From a candidate division KSB1 bacterium (lineage in GTDB: Bacteria > Zhuqueibacterota > Zhuqueibacteria > Zhuqueibacterales > Zhuqueibacteraceae): a stretch of 39,293 nt of DNA. Of this stretch, positions 26,811 to 34,986 are shown in pieces. A program made the position numbers and the translations under genes. Each line of letters starts with the position of its first letter. Position 1 is the stretch's first letter. The notes beneath the pieces are model-generated. The model saw only the letters and a list, made by a program, of their open reading frames with translations. It was not told the origin of the DNA and made no database searches. The stretch covers positions 1 to 39,293 of the forward strand of contig JAPDPX010000019.1 in NCBI GenBank assembly GCA_034506255.1, read 5' to 3'.

Positions 26811-28259
26811 CTACTGCCCGCTCGGCAACGCCGGCACCTCCGCCAGCGCCGGCGGCGGTTTCAGGGCGTTGTAGAGAATCGCGCCGGTTGCTGTCAGTGC
26901 CGTGGCGCCCGCCGGCAACAGCCAATTTTTGTTTTTCGCCCAATACGACGGCACTTCGAGAAACTGCCATTTTTCTTTGAATTCGATTTTGCCGAGTTTC
27001 TCGCCAAGATATTTCAAAACGGTTTCGACATTGTTGGCCGTGGAGAAGCTGCCTGCTTGCAGCTCGGTTTTGAGATTGAGGCCCACCACCTCGCCGTTCT
27101 TATTGAACAATGGGCCGCCGCTGTCACCGCTCTCCAGCGAGAGATCGGTTTGAATGAACTGGCCCTCCAAATTCTCGCCGCGAATGTAGCCGGTTTTGGA
27201 TTGAAAATAATCGCCGACCTGTTGTGAGCGGCCGACGCTGGCAATGGCTTCGGTCGAATCCGCAAAACCCTTTTTGAGCTTTTGAAAATCTTTCGCGCTC
27301 CAGAAGAACACCGGTTTGACCGGCGGGCAATTTTCTGCAACAACGACGATGGCGAGATCCAGTGTGGCATCTTGACTGCCCGGCAAAGGTTGGCCGATGA
27401 TGCCGCTTTCCTCATAGCCGGCAATTTCGACGCTGAACTCACTCTCGCCTTCAATCACGTGATGCGCGGTCAGGAAATAGCCGGCGTTTTGTTTGTCGCG
27501 GCCAATAAAAAAGCCGGCGCCGGGCTTGCCGGTTTCGAGCGTGGCGGTGCTGGCACGGACTTTTTCGATGGCATACTGCGAAGGGAAAACCTCGTTCCAG
27601 GTGGGAAAAAGATCCAATTTCTCCGCGGCGAACGTGTGCGCCGCGAATTGCAACAACTCGGAGATGACAATCGCGTGATGCGTGCCATCGGCATTCTGGC
27701 GCGCAATCAGGCCGAGGACTTTGCCTTCGCCGTCGAAAACCGGCATCCCCGCAAGCGTCCCGGCCGCAAGGCCGGAGACGGTGAAGGCTTTGTCGTCATC
27801 TTGAAACGCAACGAGGCTGGCGCGCTGCAAATCCTGGAGCGATTGCGCATTTCCCAGTGTCCATAAAGGCGTGCTTTGCGCTCTGCGCAGATCAGGGTGT
27901 TTGGTGATGGGGATTAAATCTTTCGTTGACGTTTTGATGCGATAAAGCGCGACGCCCAGATTATCGTCTGCCCGCAAGCGTTCGGCCTCGTATTCTTTCG
28001 TCTTGCCGTCCAGCGCGGTGAAGCGAACCTTGACCTCGAGTCCGACCGCAAGCTGATTGAGCGCCAACAGATAAATGAATTGCTTGCTGCGCGCACCAGC
28101 AAGGTAAAGTCCAAAGGAAAAATTCCGGCCGTCGCTCAACAGCGCGAAGCTGTCTTTGATTTTGGGGAGAATCTCCGCGGCTTTTTTTTCTTGTGTCAAA
28201 GCCGGGGGCAGATGTGTTAAGAGAAAAAAAGACGCAAGCAGAATGATTTTCTTGGGCAT
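26811..28259 (-). CDS. Tandem trypsin-like protein with an inactivated first domain and C-terminal membrane anchor
   Basis: A 482-residue exported protein. The signal peptide (KKIILLASFFLLTHLPPALT) is followed by two similar domains. The second (about 225-425) is an active-type S1 protease: LTAHHVIEG (His267), ATLDLAIVVV (Asp301) and ESGDSGGPLF (Ser380). The first (about 30-215) repeats the same framework, but the matching positions read LALNQLAVG (Asn68), DDNLGVALY (Asn100) and GTLAGMPVFDGEGKVLGL (Ala170), so all three catalytic residues are replaced. A helix near 446-464 (WLLPAGATALTATGAILY) probably anchors it in the membrane. The start at 28259 is set by AGGAG 7 nt upstream; the ATG at 28274 overlaps that site. 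It lies in the all-minus island behind an unrecognised secreted protein. The inactive domain may regulate or present substrate; that is inference. Confidence 0.9.
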   Translation of the reverse strand: MPKKIILLASFFLLTHLPPALTQEKKAAEILPKIKDSFALLSDGRNFSFGLYLAGARSKQFIYLLALNQLAVGLEVKVRFTALDGKTKEYEAERLRADDNLGVALYRIKTSTKDLIPITKHPDLRRAQSTPLWTLGNAQSLQDLQRASLVAFQDDDKAFTVSGLAAGTLAGMPVFDGEGKVLGLIARQNADGTHHAIVISELLQFAAHTFAAEKLDLFPTWNEVFPSQYAIEKVRASTATLETGKPGAGFFIGRDKQNAGYFLTAHHVIEGESEFSVEIAGYEESGIIGQPLPGSQDATLDLAIVVVAENCPPVKPVFFWSAKDFQKLKKGFADSTEAIASVGRSQQVGDYFQSKTGYIRGENLEGQFIQTDLSLESGDSGGPLFNKNGEVVGLNLKTELQAGSFSTANNVETVLKYLGEKLGKIEFKEKWQFLEVPSYWAKNKNWLLPAGATALTATGAILYNALKPPPALAEVPALPSGQ

Positions 28260-28330
28260 GATCGTTCTCCTCATGTCTGGTTGGCTGGCAAACTCAGGGA
28301 TCCAGCATGAAGCAAATAAATGAAGCCGAT

Positions 28331-28411
28331 CTTTATCCCGCGGATAGAAACAACCCTACGGATGATGAAAAGCTTCTTATCAGTTGGGTTGTTTCAATCA
28401 GTTGGACAAAT
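28331..28411. repeat. Inverted pair of a 40-bp interspersed repeat
   Basis: A reverse copy (28331-28373) and a forward copy (28374-28411) of a unit whose core is GGGTTGTTTCAATCCGTTGG (with base changes) lie head to head. The same unit recurs at 29200-29236 and twice at 30061-30147. The inverted arrangement could form a long hairpin between the 239-residue protein gene and the tandem trypsin gene. Confidence 0.75.
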
Positions 28412-28443
28412 TCTTTTGAAACGCATTCTTGCAATTTCGCGCT

Positions 28444-29163
28444 TTAGAACAGATGAATGTTGTAACTAAACTCCCGGCCGCCGTGTTCTTTCACTTTCAA
28501 AAGCAACGTCTTGGCGTTCGCGGCAATGGGCAGTTCCACCGCAAACGGCGTGTCGGAAACAAGTTTCTGATTCTCCCAGACCTTGTCCGGCTTGTTGGGA
28601 TCAGCGGAAAAGAGCGACACCGTCACTGTCATGTTTTTGTCGGGAACCAGCTTGCCTTTGGCAACCAGCTTCTTGCTGGCAGCATCGGGTTTGTGAAAGC
28701 AAATCGGGAAGTAAATGTCCTGCGTGCCTTTGCGCGCCGTGGCAATGCCGTCGAGCTGGTCGGGCGGCAGGCCGATCTCATTCAAGATCTTCGCAGGCCA
28801 GGTGAAGACGTTCCAATCCTTGCCAAAAGCGGGATTCCTCGGCTCCATGAAATACTCTTTGGCCAGACTGAAGATTGCGAGTTTAATATCATTCGTCGCC
28901 GTCGAGAAGAAGTGCACGGCGACTTTTTCACCCGCCGTGGTCGCGGCTTGTCCATCGCCGAGCACGAGGGAGCTCAACGTCACGGTGCCAGAGACGGGTT
29001 TCCATTTCTTGGTTTTGATGCCTTCGAAGCGGTTGCCATCGCGCAGCTTGTAGAGATGCTCGCGTTTGACCTGCGCCTGGGTGGCGCTGCTGCAAAACAT
29101 GATCGCACACCAGATCGCCAGACTGAAGGCTCTTGCGGCGGTAACAGGGAGAAATGATTTCAT
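28444..29163 (-). CDS. Exported protein of unknown function
   Basis: A 239-residue protein that I do not recognise. The signal peptide (core AFSLAIWCAIMFCSSATQAQ) implies export to the periplasm or beyond. The mature part has alternating β-type segments (SGTVTLSSLVLGDG, EKVAVHFFSTATNDIKLAIF, MTVTVSLFSADPNKPDKVW, FAVELPIAANAKTLLLKVKE), suggesting a β-sandwich of one or two domains; only one Cys remains after cleavage. The start at 29163 is preferred because it gives a clean signal peptide and follows GAGG; an in-frame ATG at 29286 would run through a repeat and into the GxxExxY gene. It sits directly upstream of the tandem trypsin on the same strand, with a repeat pair between, so it may be a substrate or partner of that protease, but nothing in the sequence proves it. 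Confidence 0.8.
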   Translation of the reverse strand: MKSFLPVTAARAFSLAIWCAIMFCSSATQAQVKREHLYKLRDGNRFEGIKTKKWKPVSGTVTLSSLVLGDGQAATTAGEKVAVHFFSTATNDIKLAIFSLAKEYFMEPRNPAFGKDWNVFTWPAKILNEIGLPPDQLDGIATARKGTQDIYFPICFHKPDAASKKLVAKGKLVPDKNMTVTVSLFSADPNKPDKVWENQKLVSDTPFAVELPIAANAKTLLLKVKEHGGREFSYNIHLF

Positions 29164-29199
29164 CGCTTGCCTCGGTTTGTCAATAAAACGATGGGGATT

Positions 29200-29236
29200 C
29201 CCAACGGATTGAAGCAACCCAGCGGATAAAGAATAG
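29200..29236 (-). repeat. Single copy of the 40-bp interspersed repeat
   Basis: A reverse copy of the GGGTTGTTTCAATCCGTTGG-core unit (here with GCTTC), between the GxxExxY gene and the exported-protein gene. A shorter similar stretch follows at about 29236-29252 and overlaps the GxxExxY stop codon. Confidence 0.7.
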
Positions 29237-29242
29237 ATGGAT

Positions 29243-30040
29243 TCAAGCGGATCGGACACCTCGAATTTCCAGTGCGGTTTTGCCAAAGTTGACGATGATG
29301 CCGACTTTCAACTTCAATGCCTTCAAACAGGACTGTATCTTGGCGATGTCATAGAAATCAATTGTATCGGTGAGAGCTTTGATGTCACAGATCATGCGAT
29401 TCCCGATCAAGAGCGGCTTCATCTTGAACACACCAATGGATTCTCCTTCGTAGCTTATTTTGATTGGATAGCGGTTCTGAAATTTGATTTGCTGAAACTC
29501 GAGCTCCGCCTCGACGAGTTTCCGGCAGGTTATTTCGTCATAACCCAACCCGTGAATCTCGGATACGTTCAGGACGGCATCACGCAGTTTCGCCAGAGTG
29601 GCTCTCTCCTGCTGGGACAGGCCGTCTCGAACGTAGTCAAAATTCTCACGAACAGTCCGCGCCTTTTCTGTAAAAGGAATCCGCTCGATTTGCACTTTCT
29701 GCAATCCAAAGTTTACCAACAATCCCAATCTCATTTGCCAGAGCTTCAATTCGGAAATGATTTGCACATAGTTGGCTCTAAGGAACTTGGCTTGCAACGC
29801 TTTCAACTCCAAAATGATTTTGTCGGACACGATCAGATCTGCCTTGAATTCCCTCACTTTGCGATCCCGGTGCATAAGAATTTTTCGTGCCTCTGAAAGA
29901 TATGTGATCCCTTTCCTGCCCAGACGGCGCTCGAGTGCCTTATGATAGGCGTTTTCATCATAGCCAACGCCGAGAGAATTGTGCACGTCAAAAGAACATC
30001 CAATAAGCTCATGCGTCAAGTCTTCATAAATAAGCGCCAT
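29243..30040 (-). CDS. Tandem GxxExxY-family protein
   Basis: A 265-residue cytoplasmic protein made of two GxxExxY domains (the family is usually about 125 residues with one domain). The first (about 5-125) has IGCSFDVHNSLGVGYDENAY, with the family motif G26-E29-Y32, and a core DLIVSDKIILELK (Asp68, Glu78, Lys80) resembling the PD-(D/E)xK nuclease pattern. The second (about 150-265) has HGLGYDEITC, where the motif Tyr is Cys, and PLLIGNRMICDIK, where the Asp68 equivalent is Pro and Glu is Asp. The first copy therefore looks active and the second degenerate. Function of the family is not settled; a nuclease-like role is suspected. The start at 30040 follows GGAGGGG; the TTG at 30055 overlaps that site. 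The gene is AT-richer than its neighbours and flanked on both sides by interspersed repeats, a hint of later insertion. Confidence 0.88.
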   Translation of the reverse strand: MALIYEDLTHELIGCSFDVHNSLGVGYDENAYHKALERRLGRKGITYLSEARKILMHRDRKVREFKADLIVSDKIILELKALQAKFLRANYVQIISELKLWQMRLGLLVNFGLQKVQIERIPFTEKARTVRENFDYVRDGLSQQERATLAKLRDAVLNVSEIHGLGYDEITCRKLVEAELEFQQIKFQNRYPIKISYEGESIGVFKMKPLLIGNRMICDIKALTDTIDFYDIAKIQSCLKALKLKVGIIVNFGKTALEIRGVRSA

Positions 30041-30060
30041 GTTCTTCCCCTCCAATCTTT

Positions 30061-30147
30061 GCTTTTCATCAGCCGGGTTGTTTCAATCCGTTGGCCCAAG
30101 CTTTTTGCTTTTCATCCGCTGGGTTGTTTCAATCCGTTGGCCCAATT
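30061..30147 (+). repeat. Two direct copies of the 40-bp interspersed repeat
   Basis: GCTTTTCATC followed by (A/C)GC(C/T)GGGTTG and TTTCAATCCGTTGGCCCAA occurs at 30061-30099 and again from 30107, a period of 46 bp, with only two or three differences. It fills the gap between CHAT-STAND gene B and the GxxExxY gene. It is not a CRISPR: there are two units with a 7-nt gap and no spacer-sized insert. Confidence 0.85.
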
Positions 30148-30196
30148 CTTCAACGGACTGCTCACACACGTTATGCTGTTATTCAAATTCGCGCAT

Positions 30197-33100
30197 TCAA
30201 TAAACCTCCGCGGTTTTGAGCCATGCTGCAATCCCCGCCGGGGTTTGCCACAGCCGCGCCGTGCCGTCGGCGGAGGCCGTGATGATTTGCCGGCCGTTGT
30301 TCGAGAAGGCCGCAGAATAGACCGGGCCTTGGTGTCGAAACGTCATCAGCGTGTCGCCGGTGATCGACCACAACCTCGCCTTGGCATCATCCGCAGCCGT
30401 GAGTACATGATGGCCGTCCGATGAAAAACGCGCGAAATACAGCCACCCTTCGTGCGGGTAAGTTGCGATCAATTTGCCGTCGGTTGACCACAAGCGGGCA
30501 AAGTTATCCCACGAAGCCGTGAGAATTCGATTGCCGTCAGGAGAAAACACAATTTTCCAGACGCGGCCTTCATGTGGCAACGTCGCCAGAAGTTTGCCCG
30601 CCAGCGACCAAAGCCGCGCGGTGTTATCTTCCGAAGCAGTCAGAACCCGGTGTCCCTCGGGCGAGAATTGCGCGGCCCAAACTTCTCCCTCATGCTGAAA
30701 GATTTTGATCTCTTTGCCTTCCCGTGACCACAAGCGGGCAGTGGAATCATCGGACGCCGTGAGCATGCGTTTGCCGTCCGGTGAGAAGAGGGCGGAATAG
30801 ACCGGACCGCGATGCTGCAAGGTTGCCAACAAACCGCGTTCGGTTGACCATAATCTTGCGGTGCCATCCAACGAGGCGGTGAGAATTTGGCGGCCCTCCG
30901 GCGAGAAGACAGCGGAGTAAACCGTGCTGTCATGCTGAAACTTGGCCAACATATCGCCCGGCCCCGACCACAGCCGCGCGGTCTTGTCGCGCGAGGCCGT
31001 GAGGAGCAAGCTGCCGTCCGGCGAAAATGCAGCAGCAAGGACTTCGCCCTCGTGGCGCACGGTTGTCTGCAATTCTCCCGTTGCCGACCAGAGTTTCGCT
31101 TCAAAATCTCCCGAGGCGGTGAGCACGCGATCGCCCGCGGGAGAAAAAACCGCCACATTGACTTCACCGCGATGTTGCAGCTTGATCAAATCAGTCTCAC
31201 TCGCAGGCCACAAGCGTGCGGTGTGATCACGCGAAGCGGTGAGCAGGTGGGTTTCGTCAGCCGAGAAGAGGACGGCATTCACGGCGCCCTCATGCTGCAG
31301 CGTGGCGAGCAAATCCCCCTCCTTCGACCACAGCCGGGCGGTGCTGTCGCGCGCGGCCGTGACGATGCGACTGCCATCCTGCGAACTCTGCGCGGAGAAC
31401 ACCGGGCCGCGATGCGCGAATGTCTGCAGCAATGTTCCGTCGGTTGACCAGATCCTCGCCGTGCCATCGTCCGAGGCCGTGAGAATCTCGCTGTCATTCG
31501 CCAGGAACGTGGCAGAATAAACCGGGCCGCGGTGCGGGAAGATCATCAACAACCGGCCGGCCGCAGACCACAAGCGTGCCGTGCCATCCTCCGAGGCGGT
31601 GAGAACGAATTCATCGTCGGCATCAGCCGCCACAGCATAGACCGGGCCTTGATGCGGAAACACGACGGCCGCGCCGGTGCGCCTTGACCAGCGCCGGGCG
31701 GTATTGTCATTGGAAGCGGAGAGAATCCAGTTTTCCTCTCCGAAAAAAACCGCTGACAACACCGCGCCTTGATGCTGAAACTCCGCATTCAATTCACCGG
31801 ACTTTGACCAGAGCCGCACCGAACCATCCTCCGCCGCGGTCAGCACTTGATTGCCGTCTCGTGAAAACTGCACGGCAGTTACATTGCCGGCGTGCGAATA
31901 AAGACGCAAGCTGTCACCATTCGTCCTCCATAAGCGCGCGGTGGCATCATCCGATGCCGTTAGAATTTCACCGCCCGACGGCGAGAAAACCGCGGCGTTG
32001 ACTTCTGCTGCATGCGGAAATTTCGCCAGCAATGCGCCGCTCTTCGACCACAGCCGGGCGGTATCATCACGGCAAGTCGTGAGAATTTGATGGCCATCGG
32101 GTGAGAAAACCGCGGTGGTCACTTCGCTGCCGTGCCACAGGCGGCCAGCGTAGAACTGCCGCTGCTCGAAGCGGGTTTGATAGAATATTTTCAGCAGCGC
32201 TTTTTCCGCGGAGATGGTGGGATGCAACCCATACGCGGCTGCGGCGAGACGCAGTGCTTGCGTGCGGTCACTTTGGGACCTCTCGCCGGCTTCTTTGGCG
32301 AGCAGATTGCTTTGCGCCACTGTGGCCTGCAACTCGGCGCGATTTTTTTGCTTCACGCTCTCCTGCCACTGCCACAAGGCGAATGCGGCAAACAGCGCAA
32401 TGGCCGCCACCAGCACGCGGCGAATCAGGCGATTACGCCGGCGCTCGCGTTCCAGCTCTTCGCGACGGCGGCGGCTGAGGTCAAGCAGCCTTCTTTCATT
32501 CGGTGAAAGACTGCGCATGCCCGGCAATCCCTGCTCGACGATGTGCAAATCCATTTCATCCAGCCAGACCTTGTCGTCCGGGGCGCGGATTTCGCGAATC
32601 TTGTTGCTCAGAATGCGCGCGGCGCGCTGCCCGGGTTTGTCAGAGGTGTTGTATTGATTGACCACGACGTCGGCGAGCGTATCGTGCGTCAAGCTGGTCG
32701 TTTCCTGGCCCTGTTGTGTTTCCGTCAACAAGTAAAGCTCCTTGCATTTGGCAAGCAGGGCTTCAATCGTTTCCTGGCGATGTTCATAGGTTCGGCGCAA
32801 AGTCTCCAGCGAGCGGATATCCGCAGTGCCGTGGCTGGAAGTATGAAAATAGAGAACATCCAACGCCAGACCGGAATCGACCACCTCCTGCTGCCAGCGG
32901 CGCAATTCCTTCATCTGCTGCTCGAAAAACTCCCCCATTGCAATGCCTTCCTTCTTGAGCTGCTGATACTGCGCTACGGAAAAATGCGGCGCTTCCGCAT
33001 TTTCACTGCGGGCGGTGTTCCACAACTTGGTCAATACGATTTGCAACACGGGCGCCACCGGCGAATCTTTATCTTCCAAAAGATCATCGGCGAGCATGAC

Positions 33101-34777
33101 CGGCAATTCCTCATCGACGGTGAGATGGTAGCGCTTTTGCAACGCCGGCGTTTGCGTCACGCCGCGAAAGATATCGAGAATATCCTTGCGATTGAGCGTT
33201 TCCAAAAACACGGTGGAGCGCGGCAGCAAAAACGTACGAAAGCGCGCCTCGATCTCGGCATGATATTCTTTGCGATAACTCAAGATCATCTTGCCTTTGG
33301 GCCGCAGCGCCGGCGAGCTGAAAATGATGCGCAGCGCCAGCATGAAATCATCCAGTTCGTCGGGAAGATTCGGATTGGGCCGGGTGAAATGTTCTTCCAC
33401 CTGATCGAGAATCACCAGCAGCGGCTTGTTCGTGTGCGCCTCGATCACCAGCCATTTTTCCAGGAAGGTCAGAATATCCTCGTCAATCAACACCGCGGTA
33501 TCCTGCCCGACTGTTTCGGATAATGGCGTCGTCAACGTCTGCTGCGCCTGCGCATCAGTTTTGAAAACCTGTAAGCGCGCAATAAACGTTTCGATTTCCT
33601 GCTTCACCGGCTCCGGTGAGGTTGCGGCGGCCGCTTCAAGCTCGCGAATGATTTTATCAATGATTTGACCGGGTTGTGCGTCCGCGGCCCCAGCGGGTTG
33701 CGCCTCGCTCTTCTCCGGCGGCAACGCAAACCCAGCCAAGTGAGGTGCCGGCGGAAGTTGGTCTTGGGGAATCCTGGCCAGCTCGCGCTGCAACACAGCG
33801 CCCAAGGTGTGCACCAGACCCTTTTGCGCATGGCGCCGCGCATAGACCACGTTGTATTCCGTCTCCAATCGCGGAAAGAGGCCGGCCTCCAGCAATGAAG
33901 ATTTGCCCACGCCCGACTGACCATACAGCAGGATGAGGGGATCAGCATGCGGATCGTTCACCCGATTACACAGTGCGCGAACATAATAGGAACGGCCAAA
34001 AAAGATTTCCGCATGCGGCCGTTCGTAGCGCCGCAGAAACAGAAACGGCGCATCCGGCAGATCATGGGTTTTGGGTATCTCCGGCAGGCCAAAGAGGGGA
34101 TTGCCCACGGCTTCCGGCAGGCTCCACTCCTTGATTTGCTCCGCGCCGTTGCGATAGTAGATCTCCCACGGGAAGCGATCGGAAGTTTCCGCATGGCCCT
34201 GCCAGTGCAGCGCACGAGTACTGCTGGCGCCTTTCTCAATCTTGATTTGATCGACGGCCTCGACCCAGGCGCGATCAATTCCAAGTCCGGCGGCCAGGCC
34301 TTGATAGAAACGCACCGACAATTTGGTGGCAACGCCGTCATCGATTTTCTGTGACGTGCCAATCACGGCCGGCAATCCCGCTGCGATCAAATCTAGCGCT
34401 TGCTGCTGCGAGCAGCAGCCATTCAAGAAAATGAGTTGCAGGCCTTTTTGCCTGGCAAGAAACGAAACCAGGCCTTCACTATGCGCCGTTACGTGCTCAC
34501 CGTTCAGCGATTCCAGTAGCAGCTCGTAGCTGTTGGCGTGGCCGCCGTAATGAAAAACGGCGAGGCGATCCTGATATTCCTGAAACACATCCAGAATATG
34601 CTCGACCGTGGTATTGGAGCGCTCGACCACATCGCACAGTCCGGCCTGCCGGGCTTTTTGCAGGGCCTTGCGAATGCCGTCCAGCTCGAGGGGCAGGTTG
34701 CGCAAATAGGCGCCGCCTTCGGTGCGGTCTTGGGCAAAGGCGAGAAAGATGACCGGCTTCGCGGGGGATTCGATCAT
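30197..34777 (-). CDS. CHAT protease - STAND NTPase - WD40 protein (paralogue B)
   Basis: A 1526-residue paralogue of 12882-17117. The CHAT domain (about 8-215) has VFHYGGHANS (His80) and FLNGCCSQQQ (Cys121 or 122) and by eye is about 85 percent identical to that of paralogue A. The NTPase is more diverged: Walker A GQSGVGKSS (286-294), Walker B LLVILDQV (453-460), and an Ala/Gln/Pro-rich insert (about 335-425) that A lacks. TSLTHDTLADVV (about 694-705) is the winged-helix signature. A basic stretch (RRRREELERERRRNR) precedes one membrane helix (about 784-802). About 16 very regular WD40-like blades follow (LTASxDxTARLWS), probably two eight-bladed propellers, against 14 in A. I place the start at 34777, where homology with A begins; the open frame upstream to 35038 shows no protein character. 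The first gene of the minus-strand island. Confidence 0.95.
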   Translation of the reverse strand: MIESPAKPVIFLAFAQDRTEGGAYLRNLPLELDGIRKALQKARQAGLCDVVERSNTTVEHILDVFQEYQDRLAVFHYGGHANSYELLLESLNGEHVTAHSEGLVSFLARQKGLQLIFLNGCCSQQQALDLIAAGLPAVIGTSQKIDDGVATKLSVRFYQGLAAGLGIDRAWVEAVDQIKIEKGASSTRALHWQGHAETSDRFPWEIYYRNGAEQIKEWSLPEAVGNPLFGLPEIPKTHDLPDAPFLFLRRYERPHAEIFFGRSYYVRALCNRVNDPHADPLILLYGQSGVGKSSLLEAGLFPRLETEYNVVYARRHAQKGLVHTLGAVLQRELARIPQDQLPPAPHLAGFALPPEKSEAQPAGAADAQPGQIIDKIIRELEAAAATSPEPVKQEIETFIARLQVFKTDAQAQQTLTTPLSETVGQDTAVLIDEDILTFLEKWLVIEAHTNKPLLVILDQVEEHFTRPNPNLPDELDDFMLALRIIFSSPALRPKGKMILSYRKEYHAEIEARFRTFLLPRSTVFLETLNRKDILDIFRGVTQTPALQKRYHLTVDEELPVMLADDLLEDKDSPVAPVLQIVLTKLWNTARSENAEAPHFSVAQYQQLKKEGIAMGEFFEQQMKELRRWQQEVVDSGLALDVLYFHTSSHGTADIRSLETLRRTYEHRQETIEALLAKCKELYLLTETQQGQETTSLTHDTLADVVVNQYNTSDKPGQRAARILSNKIREIRAPDDKVWLDEMDLHIVEQGLPGMRSLSPNERRLLDLSRRRREELERERRRNRLIRRVLVAAIALFAAFALWQWQESVKQKNRAELQATVAQSNLLAKEAGERSQSDRTQALRLAAAAYGLHPTISAEKALLKIFYQTRFEQRQFYAGRLWHGSEVTTAVFSPDGHQILTTCRDDTARLWSKSGALLAKFPHAAEVNAAVFSPSGGEILTASDDATARLWRTNGDSLRLYSHAGNVTAVQFSRDGNQVLTAAEDGSVRLWSKSGELNAEFQHQGAVLSAVFFGEENWILSASNDNTARRWSRRTGAAVVFPHQGPVYAVAADADDEFVLTASEDGTARLWSAAGRLLMIFPHRGPVYSATFLANDSEILTASDDGTARIWSTDGTLLQTFAHRGPVFSAQSSQDGSRIVTAARDSTARLWSKEGDLLATLQHEGAVNAVLFSADETHLLTASRDHTARLWPASETDLIKLQHRGEVNVAVFSPAGDRVLTASGDFEAKLWSATGELQTTVRHEGEVLAAAFSPDGSLLLTASRDKTARLWSGPGDMLAKFQHDSTVYSAVFSPEGRQILTASLDGTARLWSTERGLLATLQHRGPVYSALFSPDGKRMLTASDDSTARLWSREGKEIKIFQHEGEVWAAQFSPEGHRVLTASEDNTARLWSLAGKLLATLPHEGRVWKIVFSPDGNRILTASWDNFARLWSTDGKLIATYPHEGWLYFARFSSDGHHVLTAADDAKARLWSITGDTLMTFRHQGPVYSAAFSNNGRQIITASADGTARLWQTPAGIAAWLKTAEVY

Positions 34778-34957
34778 GAGGTTGTTCCGCTGGACTGAAC
34801 CAGTAGGGCTGGAATTACCATTGCGCGGCGGAGCGCGCCATCTACCGGCCCTCTTGGAGAAAATGTTGGTATCTCTCCAACGACTGGCCTTTTTCTTTTC
34901 TTCCCCTGGTTCCGGGTTGATCTTTGGGGGTGGCAGACCCCGGCTTTGGGATGGGAC

Positions 34958-34986
34958 ACTATAATAAATCCTGCAAGAATATGCAA
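34958..34986 (-). promoter_or_regulatory. Candidate promoter of the minus-strand island
   Basis: On the minus strand TTGCAT (complement of 34981-34986) and TATAGT (complement of 34958-34963) are 17 nt apart. This would start transcription near 34950 and leave a leader of about 170 nt before the CHAT-STAND B start. The -10 box matches 5 of 6 consensus bases; the -35 box is weaker. Confidence 0.4.

Noticed and set aside
30061..30147. Two direct repeats considered as a mini CRISPR
   Set aside because: Only two units with a 7-nt gap, and further copies occur singly or inverted elsewhere.
30200..32150. Regular repeats of about 123 bp that could suggest a CRISPR or tandem satellite
   Set aside because: They encode WD40 blades in one continuous frame and vary along their whole length, with no constant repeat and unique spacer pattern.
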